From the NCBI RefSeq assembly GCF_011397635.1, contig NC_064754.1, forward strand, positions 29,058,543 through 29,122,542: a stretch of DNA of 64,000 bases, read 5' to 3'. This DNA is from Epinephelus fuscoguttatus. Taxonomy: Eukaryota > Chordata > Actinopteri > Perciformes > Serranidae. The notes below the pieces were generated by a model. That model did not search any database and was not told the DNA's origin. It saw nothing but the letters and a program-made list of their open reading frames with translations. Position numbers and translations under genes: made by a program. This document shows positions 1 to 10,752 of this stretch, one piece after another. The stretch's first letter is position 1. The number at the start of each line of letters is the position of its first letter.

Positions 1-159
1 GAACGCGTTATAAAGGGTTAGTTAACTGTAATTAATGGCTCCGTTAACGTTTATGACTTGTGTTGACTAATTCTTTAGGCTATAGATTAGTCACTGTTTG
101 CTTTACTTAGAGTAAGTTGTGGGTTGCCAGGTTGCAGAAAATCCCCCTTTTATGCCTGC

Positions 160-208
<49 letters not shown>

Positions 209-780
209 TTTTTTATTTTTTTTTTAAGCAGGAGTACTTTATGGGGGAACTCCACTGATTTTACACATGAAGATCAGTGTAGTCATTATCATTGGGATTT
301 TATTATTCAAAATGAAACTTGAAAAAAATAATAACCTGGATGATGCAATCACTTGAACTTGCACTATGGGAAATGTAGGATCCACAGGTTGTGGGGTTGT
401 AGTCATACTTTGGACTAAAAGTCAGGATATCATTCAGTTCTATCTGCTTCAGTTTTAATCTTCTTTATTTTTTTTTTAAATTAACTTTGTACGCAGGGTT
501 TGAAATTGGCACCAGCCCAGCCAAATGCCGGTAAAATGTGCAAGTGGCTGCTAGATTTGCTTCACACACCTGCCAAAAAAACAACAACAAAATAATAATT
601 AAAAAAAAAAATCCAAACAATAGATATCTATGGAGTGGCTGATTCATTTTGGAATCCATCAGCCATAGTGGTAGGTGCACAAAAATTGAATTCCCAACCC
701 TGTTCTTATGCCTGTGGATATTCTCATTCATCCAGGTCATAGTTATCTCAAGGCAATTGAGACGCTTTGCCACTGAAACA
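1..780 (+). repeat. Left copy of a long direct duplication (intron 1 of PYD copy 1)
   Basis: This segment is nearly identical to 6746-7430: both begin GAACGCGTTATAAAGGG and run through the same sequence to CCCAACCCTGTT. In the right copy the segment lies 382 bp downstream of a 5'UTR exon donor. By analogy this left copy is intron sequence of PYD gene 1, whose own 5' exon would lie just outside the window. The two copies differ mainly in simple tracts: an (AT)n at 163-205 here, and poly-A/CAAAA tracts there. Confidence 0.85.
163..205. repeat. (AT)n microsatellite
   Basis: An uninterrupted AT dinucleotide run of about 43 bp. It is absent from the paralogous segment near 6900, which has T/A-rich sequence instead, so it expanded after the duplication. 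Confidence 0.95.
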
Positions 781-800
781 TTCACTTATAGCCTCTCTTT

Positions 801-2663
801 TATGGGGTGCCGTTTGTAAAGTGTCTCACGCTGAAAATAACATCAACATTTTGTCACATTTAGCTTCAAACAATGTTTAAAAAAGTATTGTGATTTTTTT
901 AACATCACCTTTTACCACATTTACAGCAATATTTGTTAACTTAGAAATATATTAAATAATATATTAAATAGTTAAATCTAAATATTAAATGTGGCACCTA
1001 AATGTTAAATGTTAAATCTAAATATTAAATCTAAATCTAAATGCTAAATCTAAATCTAAATCTAAATGTTAAATCTAAATATTAAATCTAAATGCTAAAT
1101 CTAAATCTAAATATAAATGTTAAATCTAAATATTAAATCTAAATCTAAATCTAAATCTAAATGTTAAATCTAAATGTTTTGGGTGAAACTAAATATTTAG
1201 CTAATATGCAAATTCACACTGCCAGTCACCGGAAGTACCAAAATAAAAGCTCGAGATGGTCAGACTGTTTATAGAATCAAATAACGAATTAAAACCAACT
1301 TATTGGGGGAAATGGGCACTTGAACATACATTAGCGTGATAATAACTACCTAAAATAACAAGAAACGTGTTTGGAGAAATTTTATTTGACGTGTACTTTG
1401 AGTTGTTAGTGTCCCTTCTGAGGGATTAACAACCTAAGATAAGCTAACAACCGTCAGTTCTTAGCCCCGTTAGCAGTGTCTGTAATGACTCATTAACTCT
1501 TAAACGGTCCGTGAAAAAAATATTTTCTTCCAGCGGATGTCTTAGTTCCAACATGATTGAGCTAGCAAAGCAGTTTTGTGGTGCGCTGTGTGGTAGTTTG
1601 TCAGTTTTGGGAAATCACGATGTCTCGAAAGGACCAGTGGCCGCAGCAGCACAGCAATCAGGACGCCATCTGTTAAATGTCTCCCATTGTCGGATACGAC
1701 ATTAAATTCCAGTTAGCTCAATCATGTTGTAACTAAGACATCCGCTGGAAAAATATTTTCTTCACGGACCGCTTAGAGTTAATGAGTCATTACAGACACC
1801 GCTTAACGGGCAAACAGCTAACAGTTAGCCTCGCTAATCTACGATAACCATGTTATTAATTTCAGACCGTGATAGTAATGTTTGTTCAGTCATAGTGTTT
1901 ATAGGCTTTACAAACACCAGATTAGTCTAAACGGTGATACAGTGACGTGAAAAACGTGAGATGTGCATATATATATGTTGCTAAACTCCGCTGGTTTTCT
2001 ACCCGGAAGTATTTGTAAACAACAAGGTGAATCCCTCAGAAGGGACACTAACAGCTCAAAGTACACATCAAATAAAATTTCTCCAAACACGTTTCTTGTT
2101 ATTTTAGGTAGTTATTATCACGCTAATGTATGTTCAAGTGTCCATTTCCCCAGATAAGTTGGTTTTAATTCGTTATTTGATTCTATAAACAGTCTGACCA
2201 TCTCGAGCTTTTATTTTGGTACTTCCGGTGACCGGCAGTGTGAATTTGCATATTAGCTAAATATTTAGTTTCACCCAGAACATTTAGATTTAACATTTAG
2301 ATTTAGATTTAATATTTAGATTTAACATTTATATTTATATTTATATTTATATTTAGCATTTAGATTTAACATTTAGATTTAGATTTAGATTTAATATTTA
2401 GATTTAGATTTAACATTTAGATTTAGATTTAGCATTTAGATTTAGATTTAATATTTAGATTTAACATTTAACATTTAGGTGCCACATTTAATATTTAGAT
2501 TTAACTATTTAATATATTTCTAAGTTAACAAATATTGCTGTAAATGTGGTAAAAGGTGACGTTAAAAAAATCACAATACTTTTTTAAACATTGTTTGAAG
2601 CTAAATGTGGCAAAATGTTGATGTTATTTTCAGCGTGAGACACTTTACAAACGGCACCCCATA
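801..2663. mobile_element. Giant fold-back (long inverted repeat) element, 1.86 kb
   Basis: The left end TATGGGGTGCCGTTTG is mirrored by CAAACGGCACCCCATA at the right end. The arms stay complementary for about 750 bp towards a centre near 1560-1715. The right arm carries about 220 bp of unpaired extra sequence (about 1800-2025). The 6-bp flank CTCTTT occurs on both sides (795-800 and 2664-2669) and fits a target site duplication. Each arm contains a hexamer-like array of TAAATC (965-1170) or GATTTA (2279-2510) units. No transposase ORF is present. A 6-bp duplication does not identify a superfamily securely. The element lies in intron 1 of PYD copy 1 and is missing from copy 2. Confidence 0.85.
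965..1170. repeat. TAAATC-type hexamer array in the left fold-back arm
   Basis: A run of variants of TAAATC, TAAATG and TAAATAT. The reverse-complementary array (GATTTA and variants) occupies 2279-2510 in the other arm, so it belongs to the fold-back element. Confidence 0.8.
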
Positions 2664-2811
2664 CTCTTTGGCGTTTGAGCAGCTTTATAAAACTCTTGAA
2701 CATGTAATGGCTCCTTAATTAGCAAGTTGACTTTACATAGACGGCATATCTTTTCAGTTTCTCCTGACATTGTGTTGTTTGGTTTGTTCACCGCTCCACG
2801 ACATGCGCGTT

Positions 2812-3093
2812 AAGGCCCGAACATACTCGGGCGAAACATAAGCGGAACGTACTCCGCGGAGGTCCGCGCGGACTCAAAACAGACGTCCGCAAGCCCTGTG
2901 CGCGCAAAGCTCAGATTTTACGACCGCGCGCACCAGTGACTGCTCGGCATGTATTTTTCACATCGCGGGGATTTTTCACGGACATTTTTACAGGAAACTA
3001 CAACACGTAAGTGCGCTCGACTATGAAAGCCTGAATGACTGCGGACATTCCTGGCGGAGTCCGCTCCGCTTATACTACGCCTGAGTATGTGTC
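2812..3093. mobile_element. Small MITE with imperfect terminal inverted repeats
   Basis: The left end reads GCCCGAACATACTCGGGCG. The right end, reverse complemented, reads CCCGCTCGACACATACTCAGG. Similarity continues through AAGCGGA and CTCCGC blocks for about 60 bp. The element is about 280 bp, much GC-richer than its surroundings and non-coding. The superfamily is not determined. Confidence 0.6.
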
Positions 3094-3475
3094 GAGCGGG
3101 CAGAGGCGTTGATCCCCCACCCTCCGCTCTGTCGCTAAGCAGCCTCCCTCTGTCTCCTCTCACTCAGCCTCGTTCAGCCTCGATCTCGTCAGCATGCTCC
3201 ACACACGTGCTGTCTCCCCCCCCACACCTCGCGATTGCATCGTCATATAAAAAAGACATCGTGAAACAACCCTACCTGACGTGCACCTCCCCAGAACTGT
3301 AACTACATGTTGCGGTGACGTAGACCTCCTGTCTGTCGCTGTATACTGACACCATTTCCCTCAGTGGCAATGGAGCTTGTATTTTAGCTCACAGATACGA
3401 AACAATAAATTGTGAAGACAATAAGCCTCTACTAAAATAGTATTTTAAGTCTGGTGTGTGATCTGTCCTTCAGGG

Positions 3476-3520
<45 letters not shown>
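3476..3520. repeat. (AAT)n microsatellite
   Basis: About 14 tandem ATA/AAT triplets, followed by TTTAATTTATAAAGCACTTTT, a phrase typical of fish repeat 3' ends. It may be the tail of a decayed retroposon. Confidence 0.9.
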
Positions 3521-3941
3521 TTAATTTATAAAGCACTTTTCATTTTTTATGTTTTATACTCAGGGATTTATCCAGGTTTTATATGAGAAGAGGGAAAGAT
3601 CGCTAGTAGCTAGACTAATTTATACAATGTAAAATGCCAAAGGCTTGTGCTAATAACGTGCAAATTTGTGGGGCAAATGTGTCGGGATAAACACAAGTGT
3701 TTGTCTGTGAATGCTGTGAGTTATAGTGAAGCTGATTTGTGTACTTTTTTTTCAAATTGTCTCTATTAAGCCATGTTTAATGTGTGTTTAATGTGTGTTT
3801 TGAATCAAATAAACTTTACAACACTTCACATAAACATCTGCTGCCGATTAGTGTTTTGGAGGTGTAACTGCAGAGTGACACAGACTCACTGCAGAAGTAA
3901 AAATGCTCACAACGGCATATGCGACATGCGTAGGCTACGTG

Positions 3942-4850
3942 TAGGGATGTCCCAATCCAGCTTTTTCACTTCCGATCCGATACCGATATTACAGCCTTGA
4001 GTTTTGGCCGATACCGATACCAATCCGATCCAAGTGCATATTATACATATTCACTTATTTTGTTGTCACTCATGTTAGAAAAGGTTTGATCAAGCAATAT
4101 TACGCTAACAAGAACAACTACTTAATCGGGTTAGTTAGAATGATTCACAACAGTTGGTATGAGAAACTGACCTGTTTATTGTTAACAGGGTTAAATAAAC
4201 AAACTTTAAATTTGAACATTAACATTAAATAAAAAATATAGCTGGTTTGCTTTGGCTGCTTTGGCCCCTTAATAAATAGAAAATAGATCAACACAAGAAA
4301 TCTTTAAAATGTCTAATATTGAAATTAAAATAGCAGCAAGACTCCACACACTTGTGCTTTGCTCCCCTAATAAATAAAAAAAAGATTAACACCACAAGAC
4401 ATTGTTGGCATTTAACAAACAATGCAGCCTTTCCTTTTCAGTTATTTTAGTAGAGTTTTTGTAGTCCATCCATGGCTCCAATTTCACTAATTGTGCCTAA
4501 AACAATGCCATCAGTGCTCTTTACTTAAACAGTAAGAGTGTAAACCAAATAAAAATATCACTCTCAAAAAACCAGAGCAGAAAACAAATAGTTAGTTAAC
4601 TAAGTTGACCGCTACTCTTCCTACCCTCTGTGTGTCTGCCATCTGCATGCTGGCCTGGTGGATTGATAGTAAGAACTGGAGCAGATCACTGGAATGGACT
4701 GCTTGACTCGCAGAGCGCTGGGCTGGCCGGAAAACTGGGAGCGCATCCGTGAAAAACTGGATCGGAGTTCTTGGATCGACATTTTTCCATGCAGTCCGAT
4801 CCGATGCCGATGCCCGTTTTTTGCTAGTATCGGCGGCCGGGACATCCCTA
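3942..4850. mobile_element. Non-autonomous hAT transposon with perfect 8-bp target duplication
   Basis: The termini are TAGGGATGTCCC and GGGACATCCCTA, a perfect 12-bp inverted repeat. Subterminal CCGATCCGATACCGAT-like motifs occur at both ends. The element is 909 bp and flanked by an exact 8-bp duplication GCTACGTG (3934-3941 and 4851-4858). An 8-bp duplication is the hAT hallmark. No intact transposase was found. A related element is at 40783-41670. Confidence 0.92.
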
Positions 4851-5131
4851 GCTACGTGTGTAGGCTCTACGCACAACCATAAATCCCCTTTTACTGTCAC
4901 TGTTCTAGCTCCATACTCTTATACTGTTTTCCCTCTGGAAAAAGCCAGCTGACTGCAGAGCACCAGGACCAGAGTCAGCACATAACCCCTGTAAAACTAG
5001 GGCAGATAAAAGAGTAGCCGATTCATTCTGTCATCTAACTTTTGGCGCAAAGCATATGGCCTATAAGTATTGTTGAATGCTTCTTTTAAATTGAAGACTA
5101 ATTAGGAAACTAATTCCTCCTCTTCCACCAG

Positions 5132-5717
5132 TGAGCAGACATGTCTGTTCCACAGCTGCTCCTTGAGACTCTGGAAGAGCTGGGCGACGATGACTTCGAA
5201 AAATTTAAGTGGTACCTCTCCATGGACATCTTGGAGGGCTGCAAACCAATTCCTAAGTCCCGTCTGGGTAAGGCACCCCGGACAGACACTGTGAGCAGGA
5301 TGATTGAGAGCTACAACAAAGAGTTGGCTGTGAAGGTCACTGTTGAGATCCTGAGGAACATGGGAAACAACAACGCGGCAAATGAGTTAGAGAACAGATA
5401 TGCAGGTACAGTGGATGATAAGCTTCATAAACATACTACTTAACCCTTTTTTTTTTTTTTTTACATGTGTATGATTCTCTGCATCTGTATCTTTTTATTT
5501 GAAGGGAAAAATAGCTAAACCCTCTACCTCCTCCTCTGCTCTAGCACCTCTTGCAGCTCCTGCGGCACCTCCTGCAGCTCGGGTATTGCCTCCTGCTGCT
5601 CCTGTGGCATCTCCTGCAGCTCCTACCACAATGTCAGCTCAGCATGGAAGTGTGATAATCGCTCCGACAGTCTCCGGTAGCACCGCTGGGACATGGCATA
5701 TAACCGTCAATAAATAA
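5132..5717 (+). CDS. PYD gene copy 1: pyrin-domain protein with conserved C-terminal tail
   Basis: The coding exons are 5141-5405 and 5515-5717, with a phase-1 intron; the protein is 155 aa. The exon begins at 5132 after a TCTTCCACCAG acceptor, and the ATG follows TGAGCAGAC as in copies 2 and 3. Residues 1-88 are a PYD (DAPIN) death fold: LLETLEEL helix 1, DDFEKFKWYL helix 2, and the conserved DTVSRMIESY and VEILRNMG helices. Residues about 89-130 are a Pro/Ala linker. The last 25 residues form the tail with SVIIAPTVSGSTAG. There is no CARD, NACHT or caspase domain. PYDs pair homotypically in ASC, NLR and caspase assemblies. The second exon fits only if acceptor AAATAG is used, because the upstream AG gives an early stop. 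AATAAA overlaps the stop codon (5709-5714). The 5' exon lies left of the window. Function as an adaptor or decoy is inferred. Confidence 0.8.
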
Positions 5718-6286
5718 ACCAATGAAAAACAACCAGACTGGGATCAGAGAACACACACTATCTTGAAATAAGTGAGGGAGCACCAAGTCTCTCACTAACT
5801 TTTTGCTGGGCCCCTATTTGTTCGGAAATGTGGATAGACTCTCACACACAATTTTCTTTGTTTTCTTCATAGCTAGATCATGACATTTGTTATGAATTAT
5901 TTGTTTGGACATTAACGTTGATGAAACTGTGAGATATGAGTATTGTTGTCTTTTCTTCATCCAAAAATCAAAATAGTGCTCTAATGGTGACTTTTTCTGG
6001 CATTACTGTTACACATTTATTTCTGATATCATTTGACTTTTCCAGTGAAATGAGCAATAATAAATGCCTCCAGTCAATATGTGTTGTGGGTTTGATGACC
6101 ATGCACAAAAATCTACACTTTAGAGAGGACGCTGTAAATGTTTGTCTATTTATTAATCTAGTGAGAAATACTTTGTGGCTATTTCTAGGTGACTTTCCAG
6201 AGAATCAAACTGATGTTGCGGTCACACTCTTCCACCACATCCTCAGTCATCGTTCCTGCTGCGCTGGCATCTTCTTGCGCAACCCT
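5718..6286 (+). promoter_or_regulatory. Intergenic and presumed promoter region of PYD copy 2
   Basis: About 570 bp separate the copy 1 poly(A) signal from the ISRE of copy 2. No ORF in it resembles a known family. Given the compact head-to-tail layout it should contain the 3' end of copy 1 and the proximal promoter of copy 2. I see no clear TATA box near the ISRE. Confidence 0.4.
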
Positions 6287-6298
6287 GAAACCGAAACT
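6287..6298 (+). promoter_or_regulatory. Consensus ISRE (interferon-stimulated response element)
   Basis: The sequence GAAACCGAAACT is an exact match to GAAANNGAAACT, the site bound by ISGF3 and IRF factors. It lies 66-77 bp upstream of a splice donor that ends the putative 5'UTR exon of copy 2. That is the usual position for a functional ISRE in an interferon-stimulated gene. Confidence 0.7.
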
Positions 6299-6309
6299 AG
6301 AATGTTAGC

Positions 6310-6364
6310 GCCATTTTCTTTACATTGTTTCTCGGGTGTACATCTGTAGGCTGTCGGTGACACG
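6310..6364 (+). other. Putative non-coding 5' exon of PYD copy 2
   Basis: The sequence ends GGTGACACG with donor GTAAGT at 6365. Copies 3 and 4 have 5' exons ending GAGCCACG with GTAAGA. In all three the next acceptor lies directly in front of the PYD start codon. The 5' boundary is a guess, since transcription start sites cannot be read from the sequence. Confidence 0.5.
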
Positions 6365-6745
6365 GTAAGTTGGGTTAAAGTGCTCATTTAAAGTTACTTT
6401 TGGCTCTCTGGTTCCGCTGTGCGGCAGCCAGCTGCTGAGCTGGTTACACACACTCAAATGAAGTTACAGCAGAAGTTTGTGAAACCTGACGGCGCCTGTT
6501 TCCTCTTGTTGTAACCATGTTGACTGTGTCGTTACCTGCAGGTTTGTCCTTTCAGCAGTGAAGTTAATGGTTGTTGCTCATTATTGCACCGCCGAATTAG
6601 TTGTCATCCGTTTGTCCACAGATGTTAATGACGCTGTAGATGTTTAGAGAACAAGCCGAGGTTAAAGTCATCACCAGTCACTCAGATCCAGATGTGGCTC
6701 CATTACTGTTTTTAAAGTATTTCCGCTTCAGCACTTTCTCTTTAG

Positions 6746-7305
6746 GAACGCGTTATAAAGGGTTAGTTAACTGTAATTAATGGCTCCGTTAACGTTTATG
6801 ACTTGTGTTGACTAATTCTTTAGGCTATAGATTAGTCACTGTTTGCTTTACTTAGAGTAAGTTGTGGGTTGCCAGGTTGCAGAAAATCCCCCTTTTAGGC
6901 CTGCTTATTTTTTTTTATTTTTTATTTTTTTAAAAAAACAAACAAACTAGAAATAGGTCTTTATGGGGGGATTCCACTGATTTTTATACACGAAGTGCAG
7001 TGTAGTCATTATCATTGAGATTTTAATACTCAAAATGAAACTTGAAAAAAATAATAACCTGGATGATGCAATCACTTGAATTTGCATTATGGGAAATGTA
7101 GGATCCACAGGTTGTGGGGCTGTAGTCATACTTTGGACTAAAAGTCAGGATATCATTCAGTTCTATCTGCTTCAGTTTTAATCTTCTTTCTTATTAACTT
7201 TGTACGCAGGGTTTGAAATTGGCCCCAGCCCAGCCAGTAAAATGTGCAGGTGGCTGCTAGATTTGCTTCACACACCTGCCATAAAAACAAAAAACAAAAT
7301 AATTA

Positions 7306-7338
<33 letters not shown>

Positions 7339-7430
7339 AGATATCTATGGAGTGGCTGATTCATTTTGGAATCCATCAGCCATAGTGTTAGGGGCACAAA
7401 ACTTTAATTCCCAACCCTGTTTTTTATGTT
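6746..7430 (+). repeat. Right copy of the direct duplication (intron 1 of PYD copy 2)
   Basis: Nearly identical to 1-780. The copies part after CCCAACCCTGTT. Further paralogous blocks follow in order: 7855-7960 matches about 4887-4980, 8471-8580 matches about 4977-5087, and 9920-9962 matches about 5090-5131. The whole PYD gene, including its intron, was therefore duplicated and later interrupted. Confidence 0.85.
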
Positions 7431-8578
7431 TCTCAACTTTATTAAAGAGCTATATTTAATAGCTGGAGTGCCCATTTATTTTATCAGGAAATCTGTCAAG
7501 TGTACTTAAGTTTTTGCATCAAAATAAAATAAAATATAGGAAATAATGGCACAAAAAATCACCTAAAAATAAAATACAGGCATTTATTTATTTATTTTGC
7601 TCTCTGGTGTGTCTTTCAGTGACAACATTCTGGTGTTTTCCTCATGTCACTCTTGAAGGACAGGAAGTTGAAACTGAAAAGAAATGGCACTCATAAAGAG
7701 TGACACAAAGAAAAATGTCAGAAGACTCTCAGTGGAAAAACACATCAGAATGAACAAACAAAACAAAATAAAGTAGGATCATTTTTAATGCCTGTATTTT
7801 ATTTTATCAGTGGAATTTTTTGTTTCCTTTTTCCAATGCCAAATATTATTTCAGATGCACTGTCACTGTTCTAGTTCCATACTCAGACTGTTTTCCCTAT
7901 GGAAAAGGCCCGCTGACTGCAGAGCACCTGGACCAAAGTCCATTTATACATGACTTGTTAATGTTTACTGTTGAATGGCAACCATTTGTTCATGTCTCAT
8001 TATAAATGTGGATGTCCATAGTATTTGCTGGTTGGGTATTATAATTGCAGATGGTTTATTTGAAAGAGATGAACTCATGAATGATTTATACCAACATTTG
8101 CTGCTGTGTATGATATTAGAAAGTAGAGCTGGGTGACATGGAGAAATTCAAATGTCAAGATTTCCTACCTCAATATCAGTATTGTGACAATATTACAGAA
8201 TAGATTATTAGTGCTTTTACAAAAATATTTTTACAGTGAGAATTTGATAAATAATCATCAGGTGTGTGTTAAATGACTGAGTGTGTAAAGGCAAATTACA
8301 GAACAGTCTGGTATGTTCAGAAAATTACACCACTTTACTGTAATGCACCTTTTAAAACCAGGAAGAGACAACATATATGATATTATCTAAAAATCTAAGA
8401 TGAAAGATGAAACCCAAAAGTTGTTCTAATCAATGCTTTTACCTGATCTGTATTAGCGTCATAGGGTAAGATCCAGCACATAACCCCTGTAAAACTAGGG
8501 CAGATATAGGAGCATTAATTCTTCCTCTAACTTTTGGCAACAAAGCATATAGCCCACAAGTATTGTCAAATGCTTCCT
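7431..8578. other. Intron 1 of PYD copy 2, partly paralogous to copy 1
   Basis: Two blocks paralogous to copy 1 (7855-7960 and 8471-8580) are separated by about 500 bp not present at the same place in copy 1. The rest is A/T-rich, with short CAAAA and ATTT tracts and no supported gene. Confidence 0.5.
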
Positions 8579-8582
8579 TTAA

Positions 8583-9916
8583 AGGTCATATGTAGCTGTT
8601 TCATCAAAACAAATTAAAAAAAAACAAAAAAACAAAACATCCATAGAACGTCTTCAAAGGTGTAGAATTAAAGTCTAGCTGCCGAAGTATGGCGTTGTCC
8701 CAGCCCTATCTGTCGCAAATTCTAGCCGACCAACGGAGAAGCAAAACCAGAATCAACTTTGGTTCAGCTTTTGATTGTTGGTGTCAGCTGAAGGCAGAAA
8801 AAGGGCTAAAAAGCCACTCAGAGGTTGCCACTTTCCTTCTAATGTTTGCTAACTAACGCAGCAGGGTTGTAAAAAGATATATCTGCTGAATATATCTAAT
8901 ATCTAGTAAAGACGAACTAGTAATGACACTGCACCTAGATGAAATATGTTAAGAAAAAGTGAGGATGATGGTTAATTTCAGACATTTTAGCAAGCTCTCT
9001 AGAAACAGCGTTTTTGGGACTCCGGTTGTAGAGTTGTCAAATTGTGTCGTAAAAAAGTACATCTACTGAATATACCAAATATCTAGTACAGCTGAACTAT
9101 CGTGTTATTATTATTTTTATTATTGGTGGGAAATTATAACAGAGGGCGGCAAGGTGGTGTGGTGGTTAGCACTCTCACCTCACAGCAAGAGGGTTGCCGG
9201 TTCGATCCTGGGCGTGGGAGCCCTTCTGTGCGGAGTTTGCATGTTCTCCCCGTGTCAGCGTGGGTTCTCTCCGGGCACTCCGGCTTCCTCCCACAATCCA
9301 AAGACATGCCGATTGGGGACTAGGTTAATTGGTAACTCTAAATTGTCCGTAGGTGCGAATGTGAGCGTGAATGGTTGTTTGTCTCTATGTGTCAGCCCTG
9401 CGATAGTCTGGCGACCTGTCCAGGGTGTACCCTGCCTCTCGCCCGTTGTCAGCTGGGATAGGCTCCAGCCCCCCCGCGACCCTCTAGAGGATGAAGCGGT
9501 TAGAAGATGAATGAATGAATGAATTATAACAGAGGAATGTATTTGCTGTTTTAATATCAAAAACAAATATCATGTCATGTTTTTGTGTGTATACAGGATG
9601 TTGTTAAATCAGGGAATCCGTGTGTCCACCACGGCAAAGGATCCTAATTGACTAATTATGTTAGCATTAGTGACGAGTAGAGCTAAAAATGCTTTACGGA
9701 GATTGTTAGTGTGTTTCGGGGCGCACAATAGAGGATTCATGATTATTATTATTTTTAATAACTATACCACAAAAGACTCTTCACTTGACATCGCTGTCTC
9801 CGGTGTCTGTCGTTTACGAACCTGGCAACCTGTAGAATTGAAGAGTGGAGCGAGAGCGGGCGAGTGTGAGTGCGACACCTACTGACCAGGAAGTATGAAT
9901 CCTATATCTCTCACCT
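8583..9916. mobile_element. TTAA-targeting DNA element in PYD copy 2 intron
   Basis: The ends are TTAA-AGGTCA and TCACCT-TTAA, with TTAA on both sides (8579-8582 and 9917-9920). The paralogous intron of copy 1 has a single uninterrupted TTAA at 5086-5089 in the same context, between TGCTTCTT and the following TGAAGACTAAT, so it is the empty site. The element is 1334 bp with very short inverted ends and no transposase, and carries a SINE inside. TTAA duplication fits Kolobok or piggyBac type elements. Confidence 0.75.
9146..9531 (+). mobile_element. tRNA-headed SINE, full length
   Basis: The head has a pol III A-box-like GTGGTGTGGTGGTTAGC and a B box GGTTCGATCC (9199-9208). The body is a long conserved stretch (GAGTTTGCATGTTCTCCCC, AATTGTCCGTAGGTG, GTGTACCCTGCCTCTC) ending in an (ATGA)n tail. 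The 14-bp duplication AATTATAACAGAGG flanks it at 9132-9145 and 9532-9545. It sits inside the TTAA element. Relatives are at 21011-21331 and 21443-21693. Confidence 0.88.
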
Positions 9917-9962
9917 TTAAACTGAAGACTAATCAGGACACTAATTCCTTCTCTTCCACCAG

Positions 9963-10557
9963 TGAGCAGACATGTCTGTTCCACAGCTGCTCCTCGAGAC
10001 TCTGCAAAACCTGCGCAAAGATGACTTCGAAACACTCAAGTGGTACCTCTCCATGGACATCTTGGAGGGCTGCAAACCAATTCCTGTGGCATCTCTGGAG
10101 AACGCACCCCGGACAAACACTGTGAGCAAGATGATAGAGAGCTACGGCGAAGAGTCGGCTGTGAAGGTCACTGCTGCGATCCTGAGGAAGATGGGAAACA
10201 ACAACGCTGCAGATGAGTTAGAGAAAAGATATGCAGGTGCAGTGGATGATAAGCTTCTCAAACATACTTAACCCTTTTTTTTTCTTTTTTCTTTTTCTTT
10301 TCTTTTTTTTTTTTTTTTACACATGTATATACTGATTCTCTGCATCTGTATCTTTTTATCTGCAAAAGGGAAAAACAGCTAAACCTTCTACCTCCTCCTC
10401 TGCTGTAGCACCTCCTGCTGCTCCTGTGGCACCTCCTGCAGCTCCGGTGGCACCTCTTGCTGCTCCTGCCACAATGACAGCTCAGCATGGAAGTGGGATA
10501 ATCGCTCCGACAATCACTGGTAGCACCATTGGGACACTGAATATAACATATAAATAA
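9963..10557 (+). CDS. PYD gene copy 2: pyrin-domain protein with conserved C-terminal tail
   Basis: The coding exons are 9972-10236 and 10379-10557, phase 1, 147 aa. The PYD spans residues 1-88, with LLETLQNL, DDFETLKWYL, DTVSKMIESY-like and AILRKMG helices. Compared with copies 1 and 3 the middle loop differs (VASLENAPRTN instead of KSRLGKAPRTD). The linker is (A/P/V)-rich and the tail carries SGIIAPTITGSTIG. Acceptor AAACAG must be used, since the AAAAG 9 bp upstream would hit a stop. AATAAA is at 10556-10561. Intron 1 probably runs from 6365 to 9962, with an ISRE-bearing 5' exon. This is the best candidate for an intact interferon-responsive member. The products may bind ASC, NLR or caspase PYDs, which is inferred from the family. 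Confidence 0.8.
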
Positions 10558-10752
10558 TAAACTAATGAAAAACAACCAGACTGGAATCAGGGAACACACA
10601 CTAGATTTTAAATTACTGGTGTGATTGACATTTACCTATGTACAATTACACGCTCCCAGTAAAAAGGAAACATTTACACGTTATACAACCTGCGGAAGTC
10701 TTCCAGCTCTCATGTGCCATTTCAAAGAATATTTGCCAGCCAGTACAGTTAG
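10558..10752. other. Downstream region of PYD copy 2
   Basis: It resembles the region after copy 1 for about 50 bp (AAACAACCAGACTGG) and then diverges. No gene is supported here. Confidence 0.5.

Noticed and set aside
1511..1705. Open frame at the centre of the fold-back element
   Set aside because: 64 residues with no family signal, in the loop and arm of a palindrome.
9154..9510. 118-residue open frame near 9.2 kb
   Set aside because: It lies fully in the SINE body; the same peptide fragments recur at other SINE copies.
10258..10599. 113-residue minus-strand frame opposite PYD copy 2 exon 2
   Set aside because: It is the complement of the Pro/Ala repeat exon and poly-T intron; the plus-strand splice explains the DNA.
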